A DNA stretch of 64,000 nt, from positions 5,932,456 to 5,996,455 of the forward strand of contig CM060062.1 in the NCBI GenBank assembly GCA_030533445.1, given 5' to 3'. Origin of the DNA: Cyprinodon diabolis. Its lineage: Eukaryota; Chordata; Actinopteri; Cyprinodontiformes; Cyprinodontidae. The notes below the pieces were generated by a model. It saw only the letters and a list, made by a program, of their open reading frames with translations, did no database searches and was not told the DNA's origin. Positions within the stretch are counted from its first letter, which is position 1; every line of letters starts with the position of its first letter. Positions 46,941 to 58,900 of this stretch are shown here, one piece after another. Both the position numbers and the translations under genes were made by a program.

Positions 46941-49900
46941 TCTCTCTCATATTATAACAAATATAAAAATAAATTCTGAAGATTCTGTAGTTACCTTTCT
47001 ATAACACATTATTCAGATTCTGTAAGAAAACAAACTGAGCCACAGCTGCTTTAATGTTTAGATTGCTAACCAGTGTAAACATTAAATATTCTCCACTAAT
47101 TTTCTGTAGTTTTATACACGTGTTTTATATACGTGTGCTTTGAAGGACCAAGTTTAGTGTATCTTGGTATATTTTTATTCTTTTTGTTTTTACTGTCAAT
47201 TTGGAAATTGTTTTATGTGAAGGGTGGATAAAAATATGAATGTTAGTTGATTTTTAAGAGTAGCCAATAATACCCAGAATGATTTACTTCTAATCTGTTC
47301 AAGTGTTTGATTTAGGGCGGATATAAATAGTTTGACATCCTAAATATTTTTCTTTAGGCTGTGTTTTAGGCCTTGAAAGCACCTCCCACTGCTGTACACT
47401 CAAGAGGCCCATATCAAGTGTTTTGCTAACAGAAACTTTTTTTGTCTGCCTGAAGCAAACCAGCAAGTCAATGCAGGTTCTTTGAAATGATAAGAATCTT
47501 CTAACACAAACATTCGAAAGGATAGGCAGGAATTTAGCTGTCCAAGACACTGTTCTTTCTATTTATTACCCAGTGAAGGAACAGAGATGCTGTTCAGGGA
47601 TTATCATGTTTGATCACTGAAATTCACCTTAACAATGTTGTTGTTTTTACTCCTTTATATCTGTTACATAAAGTCTAATTGTAAAAAAAAAAAAAAAAAA
47701 AAAGAAAAAAAGGGGACTTTTTTTAGGAAGCATGCATAGCCTAATTAATAGGGTTGCACCGATACCAGTATGGGACGGTCCCCGATACTGCTCTAAAATG
47801 ATGGTATCGGTATCGGCAAGTACCGACAAATAGGGCACAGATACCATTTTGAGAGCCAAAAGTTTGTTTGTCACCCATTCCATGTAGACAATAAAAAGTT
47901 CTTCTGGATTCACTTTGTATTAGTCTTTTTCCTGCTTCACAAAGGTAGGCAGCAGCTTGACAAAGCCACGATGGCAATTATTTTACATCTAAGTAGTATG
48001 CAGTTCTTCATATATACACACATTATTTACAAACAGATGGTATCGGTATGGTATCAATATCGGCCGACACTGCACAGCCACGTATTGGGGAATTGTATTG
48101 GGGCAAAAAAAATGGCATTGGCACAACACTACTAATTAATATAGTCTATTGACCTAAAGCAATATAGATGGTATGGTCGTTTTATGTCAGGTACGGCGGT
48201 CATTGACCTTGACCAAGGCACCTTACAGTAGAACTGCAGTCAGTCCCTGGACTGGCATGGCTATCACTGCTCCTACATAGCTAGGGACAAATAGAGAGGA
48301 CAAATGTCCCACTGGGATCAGCTTCATAGTCATGGTAGGCCATTTCCTTGATGTTATTTATTTTCCTTAGGCTACTTGTAAGCCCACAGCCTGCAAAATG
48401 TTGAAAGGGTAATGTTATTGCCATTACTGTTAATATATACTTTAGTAGAAATTTTACAAACACACAACGTCAAAGGGGATTGTATGGGGGGGGGGTGTGT
48501 TGGTGGTCATTTAAGAAGGGGGATGCCATCCCTCCTCACCCCTCCTCAACTTGAGTACTGGTTATTAGTGTTGCACCGATACCGATACCAGTATCGGATG
48601 GGGCCCGATACTGCCCTAAAATGGTGGTATCGGTATCGGCGAGTACCAACAAATAGGGCACCGATACCATTTTGACAGCCATAAGTTTATTCAACTATTG
48701 TCACCCATTCCAGGTAGGCAATAAAAAGTTCTACTGGATTCACTTTGTATTAGATTTTTTTGCTGCTTCACAAAGGTAGGCAGCAGCTTGACAAAGACAT
48801 GATGGCAATTATTTTACATTATTATGGTATCGGGCGATACTGCACAGCCAGGTATCGGGTATCGGTATCGGGGCCAAAAAATGGCATTGGCGCAACACTA
48901 CTGGTTATACATACTATAAACAAATGGCATGTCTGATTTATTTTTCTCTGATTGTATTTTGTTGCTGATTGTTCTTTTTCAATCACAAATCAGCAAGATT
49001 AGATCAGATTTGCTTCTTTCAGTCAGCATGTTTTTAGTTTTCATCCTTATCAGGGATCAACAATGAGTTAAAAACAAACAACTTTCAGTAAGTTTGAGCT
49101 TTTCAATCCTGTATCAGAGAAAGTCATATGAGCTACTGTGTAAATAAGACCATGTGTTTATTCTTGTCTAGCTCCGCCATTGACCAGAAGACAAAAGAGA
49201 AGGTGGCAATCAAGAAGTTGTATCGGCCTTTCCAGTCCCTCATCCATGCAAAGCGGGCCTACAGGGAGCTCAGGTTGCTCCGCCATATTCAGAATGACAA
49301 TGTGAGGAACATGACAGGGAATGACAATGAGTCAGGATAAATTGAGCACAGTGCTGCTAAAAATAATTTCATTCTAGATTATCTGTGTCTAAATTGTTTT
49401 AGATTACACATACATAATCTCAGACATACATAACCTTAGTAAAAATAAAAAAAAGTACTTTATAAATGATCATATCCTCTGTTTGTGGCAAAACCCATCC
49501 AAAGCAATATTGATTTACTGTATAAAAATACAATTGGCTCAATAGTTTTGTTTTTGGTTATTCTTTTTTTAAGCCACAAAAGCCATAAAGGCCTGATTAC
49601 TGCCTGATCTTTAGGATCAAAGAATCAGCTCAATAGGTACTGTCCAACAATATGAAGTAGGCTTAAACTGGTTATTAGAAGAAGTTCAAGAGCAGATGAG
49701 ACACACAGTTGTTTTCATCTATCCATTTGCATTAGGTTACAGAGAAATATCTAAGGGTCTGAGAATCTAGCAAACCACAGTGAGAGGCATTATCTGCAAA
49801 TGGAGAAAAAAGCAGGATAGTAGAAAACTGCCAATAAAATCTCGAACTCAACGCTATTTCTGACGTTTTGAATTGAAATTGCTTCTTGGATGGGAAGAGA

Positions 49901-52900
49901 AACATCTTCAAACTTGTAAACAAAGTCCAGTAGATTGTTTTTAATTTTCTTTTTTTGGAATGACTATGACCTGAATGACTGAGATCCTTCACCAGCAAGA
50001 AAGGACATATATAGTAGCAGCCATTCAAAATGGCTCTTCCCAGTCAAACACCAGCCGAATGGCAGCCCACATCCCTCCAACTCCCAGCGAAATCCCTTCC
50101 AACTTACAGCCACTGGAGTGAACCCGTCTTGAAAGTATTTTTACTCTGACTCCACCCTTTCACTGAATTACAGTTACAATTTTGAACGGCTACTACTGTA
50201 TTAGATGCTTTGACTGTACCACGGTTGTTTGTGCCAGATGGGCTGATATGAGAGTGTTTCAAGAATTGCAGACAGGTTTGAGATGACAGGCAGTAAAGCC
50301 TGAATTACTATTATTATATGCAAAATACTGCAACTAGGTGTACAGCTCCAGAAACCTTCAAGCAGATTGGTTATTCCTCCAAGCTACAAAAAGAAACCTG
50401 AGCCTTTATGTAAATCATTAAATTTACATATAAACTGAGTGTAATCATGTTTATGGATTCATATACTTTTCTTTAAAGGTGATCTGCCTTCTTGATGTCT
50501 TTACACCAGACTCCTCCCTGGAGAAATTCCAAACCTTGTGAGTAGAGAAGTCCTGCCAGCTTGTTGATTTTGTCAGTGGTCCTGTCTGTGATTTATCCTC
50601 CACCTCTTTATTTTAGTGGGTAGATTAATTTGGATTTTCTATATTCTAACACTCTCTTGTTTTTATTTTCAATGAGCTGCTTTATATATACTGAATATCC
50701 CAAATTTCTGGTTTGGTTCTATGGATTTTTCTATATTTAATTTACCCTTTTCTTTCGTCCCTTGTTTGTCTGTTTTTAGTTATATGGTGATGCCCTATGT
50801 AGCCAAAGATCTGGGGCACATTATGAAGAACAGTAAATTATCCTTTCGCATCATCATATATCTTTTTTATCAACTCCTAAGAGGCCTGAAGGTGAGTTGT
50901 TTGGATTCTTATCTTAAAATGTGTATATATATTAAGCATTTCATTATGGTCCAGCTTTGGTGTGTAATACAAAAGAACCGATGCCCAGCGCCCAGCCCCA
51001 CCCAGCAGCAGCACAGCTACCAGGCCAGTAGCCCACGTCCGCCACCACGGAACCCCCCAAGAGCACCGCACGCGGCCGCCGCAGAACCCCCCCGAGGCGC
51101 CCCAGACTCCGCCCCGACGGGGGCAACAGTCCCCCGGGCCAGACCCGACAGGCACCCCGCTCCGAGCACCCCCCGAGCCCCCAGGACCCAAGGACCCCCG
51201 AACCCCCCATAAGACGCACCCCACAGCCCCCCACTACACTAAGTGATGGAGCCGATCAAGGGAGCCCAGAGAGATCGGTCTGATGGGGATGCAGATGCTG
51301 TCTCAAGATTAATATGATCCAACAACAGATCTCTGTACTGATTGATGTTGAGTTTATCCTTACTTTTCCAATTCATGAGGATAGTTTTCTTTGCGATACA
51401 TAATGCAGTGAATGCCATGCAAACTGATTTTTTTTCCACAGAGCTTCCCTCAAAGTCACCCAGCAAGCATACTGGAGGAGAAATTGGGATTTTACAACCC
51501 AGGCACAGTGATAGATCCTTACATACCTGTACCCAGAATCTCTGAACCGGCGTGCATAACCATAACGCGTGAAAATAATTATCAAGTTGATTGCCTGTGC
51601 ACTGTGGACAGATGTTAGATTGCGCAAAACCCATCTTGAATAATCTTTGACCTGTATAGTGCACTCTGTGGAGGATTTTGTATTGTATTAATTGTAAATT
51701 GGGGTTTCTAGTCATGTTAAAAGTTCTTAGACATATCTGAGCGCAGATGTTTTGTTCAAAGCTGACTGATAAATCCTCCTCCCATTCAGTAATAGGAAGA
51801 GATATTGTATCATCCAGTTTAGTCAGTGTCCTGTATAACTTAGACAGTAGTTTGGGGGGGGTTAACTCTAGAAACTCTGATATTTTAGTTGGAATTATTA
51901 AACCTCCATCAATATGCTTAAATTTATTTCTAATTATAGCTTTGATTTGCTCATATTCTAAGAATTTATTTTTGTTAATGCCATATTGCAAATTTAATCT
52001 AGCAAATTTGATAAACTCCGTACCTTCAAACAAATGATCCAGATATAATACCTTTATTCTTCCAGTACGGAAAGTTTATCACATTATTGTTTTGTAGAAT
52101 GTCAGGGTTATTCCAGATGGGTGTACGACTGCACGGGATAAGTGATGACTTCATTATTTTTAGAAATTCCCACCATGCTGTCAGGGAAGAGCTGATGTTA
52201 ATATTTTTAAAACATGAGTGCCGTTTGATCTTAGTAGCTCTAAGATAAACGGCAAATCTGAAATTATGATATTATTGCATATATCCTGTTCTGTGTCTAT
52301 CCAGGGCTCATCTAAGGGATTATGTTTTATCCATTTAGAGATGTATTGTAATCTATTTCCTAAATAGTAGTGTTGGAAGTTAGGTAAATCTAGTCCCCCT
52401 CTGTCTTTAGTTTTCTGTAGTGTTTTTAAGCTGATACGAGGGGGTTTGTCCTTCCAAAGAAATTTAGAGATGGAAGAATCTAGAGATTTAAACCATTCGG
52501 TTGATGGTTTATTTGGGATCATTGAAAATAGGTAGTTAATTCTGGGTAAGACCATCATTTTAATTGAGGCTACCCGACCCATAAGGGAGATCGGAAGCGA
52601 TTTCCATCTTTCTAGGTCCTCTTCTATTTTCTTTAAAAGAGGGATGTGGTTGAGTTTTGGTAACTCAGCTAGTTTAGATGACACAGTAATTCCCAAATAT
52701 TTGATATTTCCTGATTGCAATTGTAGACCTGAAGGATTCTGTAGAGAACAATTAATTGGTAGTATTACAGATTTAGACCAATTTATAGAGTATTCTGAGA
52801 CTTTTGAGAAAGATTCTAGTAAACTAATCACTTGAGAGAGGCAAGTGTTTGAGTGCTGGAGATAAAGTAATACATCATCTGCGTAAAGACTAATTTTATG

Positions 52901-55900
52901 CTCTATTTTCATGCCTTTTATACCTTTAATCATATTTGTTTGTCTGATTGTAGCAGCCAGAGGCTCAATAAAAATAGCAAAAAGAGAGGGGGAGAGTGGG
53001 CATCCCTGTCTGGTGCCCCTCTGGAGACAAAAGCTGGAAGATGTTTGATTATTTGTCCTGACACAGGCTGTTGGGAAGCTGTATAATATTTTTAACCAAT
53101 TTATAAAGGAATTGCCAAAGCCAAATTTATGTAGAGTAGCAAATAAAAATGTCCAGTTTACTCTATCGAATGCTTTTTCTGCATCTAAAGACAGTATATA
53201 GGATTTAAGATTTTTGCTGTAGGAATAATCTATTAAATTCAGCAGTCTGTGTGTGTTAGCAGCTGACTGCCTTCCTTTAATGAAACCAGTTTGATCAGGG
53301 TGGATTATGAGAGGAGTGATTTTATCTAATCGTTTTGCTAAAGCTTTACAGATTATTTTAATATCCACATTAATTAAGGATATGGGACGATAGCTGGTCG
53401 GAAACATAGGATCTTTGCCTGGTTTAAGCAGGAGACTAATGGTGGCAGAATTCATATTAACTGGAAATTTGCCATTATCTAGAGTTTCCTGCAGCATTCT
53501 GTGGAACGTTGGGGCCAGAATGTCCCAGAACTCTTTATAGAACTCAATAGGGAACCCGTCTGGACCTGGCGCTTTATTGTTTGGCATGCTTTTTAATGCT
53601 TCCTGAACTTCAGCTGTAGACAGCGGTTAGTCCAGGGTCGCTCTTTGACTCTCTGATAATTTAGGAAGAGTTATTTTATCCAGAAATCGCTTAATATCAT
53701 TATCTGATGGATTTAACTGTGATGTGTATAAAGATTTATAGAAATCTCGGAAGGCATCTTTAATATCTTTCGGATCCTGTAATGTATTACCAATTGAATC
53801 TGTAACTGCAAATATAGTCTTTTTTTCCTGTTTATTTTTAGCTGATTAGCTAAGAAACTTCCTGACTTGTTGCTATGTTCAAAGTTGTCAATTCGAAGTC
53901 TTTGAATTAAAAATTTATTTTGTTTTTCAATAAATTTGTTTAGTTCTAGTTTTATTTTACGGATTTCCCCTAATTTTTCCTCATCTAGCAAGCTTTCTAG
54001 TAACTTTATTTTTCCCTCTAATTCCTGGATCTTTTTTTGTTCTAACTTTTTTTTATGAGATGAGAATGAAATAATTTTACCTCTCATCACTGCTTCCCCT
54101 GCTTCCCATAGTATAGATGCTGATGTTCCTGGTAAATCATTGCACACCAAGTATGATGCCCACTCTTCCTTGAAAAATTTGAGAAACTCTTCATCTTTAA
54201 GCAGTGACGTATTTAATCTCCAGCTCTTGTTTTGTGGAGCTATTTTTTTATTTATTAGGGTTACAGTAACAGGAGCATGATCACTGACAGCAATAGGATG
54301 GATTACAGCATCTGAGACATCAGACAGCAGCGAGCTGCTGATTAGGAAATAGTCCAAACGAGAGTAGGAATGATGCACATTAGAAAAGAAAGTGTATTCC
54401 TTACTGTTAGGATGAAAAGATCGCCATGCATCGCAAAGACCAAAATCACTCATGTATTGTTTGACTACGTTTAATGATTGCCAACTGCGCTGGGTCCCTG
54501 CTGTATTCAACCTGTCTGTTGGGATCTGGAGCTGTACCACCTTCCTCCAGCAGAGTGCACCGTGGGTCCTCCTGAGCTGAGCCTCCAACACACCTGTGGC
54601 ACATCTCATCATCAGAGGATTCACTCCTATATAAGCTGACTTCAGACCTTGCCTCAACGCCGCAGTGTTGATCTAGTTTGGTTAGCACCCTGAGCCTAGT
54701 AAACCTGAGAATCTTTGCTATCTCTCTAGAGATAAGATTCTAAATCTTCCTTGTTTTTGCCTCACAGGAATCCTGTCTCTTTGTGAAGCTCTGGATGAGC
54801 TTAACCTGTCTAGCCTGCCCTCGTGAGCCAAACCTGAAGACCCTCCTCTGGATTCCATTGCTGCTCTTGGCTAAGAGCTGGAAACTCAAATCAAGGTCTG
54901 CCCTCAAAGTCAGAAGTAAGACGCTGAAGCAGTTATTGGACTCTGCTGAACAATCAGTCTCTGGATCCCACAGTAACCTCTCTCAAAGAGAAAACCGGAC
55001 TCCTTCAAGGTATACTTCTGCAAACTCTAAGTCACTTAACTCATCAGTACCTAAACTAACTGAACTGTCATCCCTGCAGACTCCAGTGAACCTGTCCCCA
55101 GACCAGAACCAGTTCCTGTTGCATTATTCATATGATTGTACTTTAATAAACCTTGTTAAACTTTTCATCAGCCTCCGTTGTGTTCTGCATATTGGGCTTC
55201 TCTTTGAGTACCAATCATGACAGAACACTGCGGCCAAACACAAAGCCCAGCAGATCACCTCCTTCAGAGGATTGAGGAACAAGACGCTCAGATCCAAGGA
55301 CAAGCTCAAACCCTCCGTGAGTTACACGCTATGGTTAATTACCAAAACCAAATACTCCAAAACTATGCTAGCAGCATGGGCAGTGCTAATGCTGCGTCAA
55401 CTACACGTCAAGTTCCGGATCCACTTCCGCCTCCAAGTTCACCGGAAGTGACGACATCTCCTGAGTTTCGCCCTAGTCTCCCTGAAAATTTTTCAGGAAA
55501 TCTGAAGGAATGTAAAGGTTTTTTGTTCCAATGTCGTCTGATTTTAGAGAATTCTCCTGGCAGTTTTCCAACAGATAAGAAGAAAATAACTTTTATTTTG
55601 TCCCAACTAACTGGACGAGCCCTAGAGTGGGCGCAGGCAAGGTTTGCCTCCAAGGACTGCTTCATATGTACTTTCTCTGAATTTGTTTCTGAATTTTCCA
55701 TGGTGTTTAATCAAGACTCTGATCAGACAATAGACTCTCGAGCTCTTCTGAATCTTAGACAAGGAAAATCCTCTGTAGCGGATTTTTCCATCAACTTCCG
55801 GGTCAAAGCCGCAGCTTCCGGATGGAACCAATGTGCTCTCAAAAGTGCATATTTCCAGGCTTTAAATGAAGATATCAAAGATGAACTTGCAACTCTCGAT

Positions 55901-58900
55901 GAACCAGCTAGTCTGGAGGATTTAATCCGCCTAACTATTAGGTTGGACAACAGACTTCGTGCCAGAAACAGCTCTAAACTAAAGAGTCAAGGTTTTTCTG
56001 TGTCAGCCCCTGCATGTAATAATGCTTCTGTTTTTTCTGGATCCAAAGAACCTGTTTCCAAGCCGAGGCCTAAAACCCAGTCTCTATCTATACCTGTCCA
56101 GGTTTCTCACTCGGTTGAGACGGAAGCCGAACCAATGCAGGTTGGACACACAAGGCTAACCCCTGAGGAAAGACTAAGACGTTTCAGGGGCAAAATGTGC
56201 ATCTACTGTGGTGAGACTGGCCACTTCATTGCCTCATGCCCTGCAAAATCAAAAGCCGGGGCCCATCAGGGGATCTGAGGAGTCTGACGGGCCATTTGAA
56301 AATTGAAAAATCTCCTCATTTGATGCTTCCAGCCACCCTATTTTTCTCCGACCAGAATCTCACATTGTCAGCCTTTATCGACTCCGGATGTGAGCGAAAT
56401 CTGATAGACTCTAACCTGGTTCATCAGCTACAAATCGAAACTGTTCCCTTAACCAAGCCACTTAGTGTCTCAGCTATTGATGGGAAGAGACTCCATCAGG
56501 TTACCCATCAGACGCAACCACTTGAGCTTCTGATCTCAGGTAATCACCGTGAAACTCTGACATTTTTTGTTCTTCCCTCTACATGTTCTCCCCTGGTGCT
56601 TGGTTTTGAGTGGCTGGAACGACATAATCCCCATATCAACTGGGCTGAACGCCACATTGAGTCGTGGTCGACCTCATGTCACGAAACATGCCTTCATTCT
56701 GCAGCTCCTGCTGTAAGGTCTCCTAGAGGTAGGGGGGAGATGGACGCTCCTGATCTTACTTCTGTCCCGTCCGAGTACCATGATCTGGCTCCTGTCTTCA
56801 GTAAGGTCAGTGCTACGTCCCTTCCACCTCACAGACCATATGACTGTGCGATTGAGCTATTACCAGGAGCTCCCCTTCCCAGCAGTAGACTTTACAATAT
56901 TTCCAAACCAGAACGAGAAACCATGGAGAAATACATTAATGAGTCCCTAACTGCTGGAATAATCCGTCCATCTTCTTCTCCGTTGGGTGCTGGTTTCTTT
57001 TTTGTGGGCAAAAAGGATGGTTCTCTTAGACCTTGTATAGACTACAGATGCCTTAACCAAATAACTGTTAAAAATAAATACCCACTTCCGTTGCTAGCAT
57101 CAGCCTTTGAACCTGTACAACGGGCTACTGTTTTCACCAAGCTCGATTTAAGAAACGCATATCACCTCCTCAGGATTAGAGAGGGTGATGAGTGGAAAAC
57201 AGCCTTTAAAACCCCTTTGGGCCAGTTTGAATATCTGGTCATGCCTTTTGGTCTCACTAACGCTCCTGCATGTTTCCAAGCCCTCGTCAACGATGTCCTC
57301 AGAGACTTTTTGAATATCTTCGTGTTCGTGTACATCGACGACATTTTGATTTATTCTAAGAACCTTTCCGAGCATAAGAAGCATGTCCGCCTGGTTCTGC
57401 AAAGATTGTTGGAGAACAAACTTTTTGTAAAGGCCGAAAAATGCGAGTTTCATCAACCTTCAGTCTCCTTTCTAGGGTTTGTGCTCAAGGGCGGGCAGGT
57501 TAAGCCATCTGAAGATAAAATAAAAGCTGTTTTGGATTGGCCGATACCTGAGAACCGTAAACAGCTACAGAGATTCCTGGGTTTTGCCAACTTCTACCGT
57601 CGATTTATCAGGAATTATAGTCAAACAGCTCTACCTCTCACAACTCTAACTTCAGTCAAAAAGACCTTCCAGTGGACCCCCGAAGCTCAAGGAGCCTTTG
57701 ACAAACTTAAGACTTTATTTTCCAGAGCCCCCGTGTTAATCCAACCTAATCCGGCCAAGCAATTCATCCTCGAGGTGGATGCCTCTGACTCTGGTATTGG
57801 TGCCGTGTTATCCCAAAAACTCGACTCAGATCAAAAGATTCACCCCTGTGCATTTTTCTCCCGTAGACTCTCCCCGGCAGAACAGAACTACGACGTTGGG
57901 GACCGAGAACTCCTGGCCATCAAACTCGCATTGGAGGAATGGAGACACTGGCTCGAGGGAGCTGAACATCCAGTCTTAGTTTGGACAGATCACAAAAACC
58001 TAGCCTACATCCAGTCCGCCAAACAAGCTAACCCTCATCAGTCAAGGTGGTCTCTGTTTTTCTCCCGATTCAACCTCATTATATCTTACAGACCCGGATC
58101 CAAGAACGTCAAACCCGTCTCGTCTGTCTCGTCTGTACTCTGTTGATCACTCCGAGACACCGAAACCCGTTCTGCCAGATTCCTGTACTGTTGGAGTGGT
58201 TTCCTGGGAGATCTCCGATCTCATAAACTCTGCCCTGGCTTCTGAACCTGACCCAGGTAACGGTCCTCCTAACAGAACCTATGTCCCCTCTTCTGTCAGA
58301 TCCCGCCTGATCCAATGGATGCACACAGCCAAGTTTTCCGCTCACCCGGGGGTGAGCTGAACTGTTGCCTTGATATCTAGACGTTTCTGGTGGCCGACTA
58401 TGCACAAGGATGTGAAGGAGTATGTTTTGGCTTGCTCCATATGTGCTAGAAACAAGAGCTCACATCAACCTCCCTCCGGTCTATTGAATCCTCTTCCAGT
58501 TCCTACTCGTCCCTGGTCTCACATCGCCATCGATTTTGTCAGTGGTCTTCCTGTCTCCCGAGGTATGTCTACTATTTTTACAATCGTCGATCGATTTTCA
58601 AAGCATGTCATCTGATTCCCCTCAGGAAACTTCCTACGGCCTTTCAAACCGCCCAGCTTCTAGTGAAGCACGTCTTCCGACTCCATGGTATTCCCCAGGA
58701 AATCCTCTCAGATCGTGGACCACAATTCATCTCCCAAGTTTGGAAGGCTTTCTGTGCTGCTCTCAACTGTGAACCGTCTCTAACATCCGGTTATCATCCA
58801 CAGTCCAACGGTCAGACCGAGAGAATGAATCAACAGCTCGAATCAACTCTCCGCTGTCTGACCTCCAACAACCCCACTGACTGGAGCCAATACCTCACCT

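Larger units (their letters stand above)
54517..55222 (+). repeat. 5' LTR of the chromovirus
   Basis: TGTTGGGATC ... ATCATGACA. It has TATATAA at 54,628-54,634, the proposed RNA start at 54,659, and the poly(A) signal AATAAA near 55,146. It contains a 141-codon frame whose stop overlaps the gag ATG. Confidence 0.93.
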
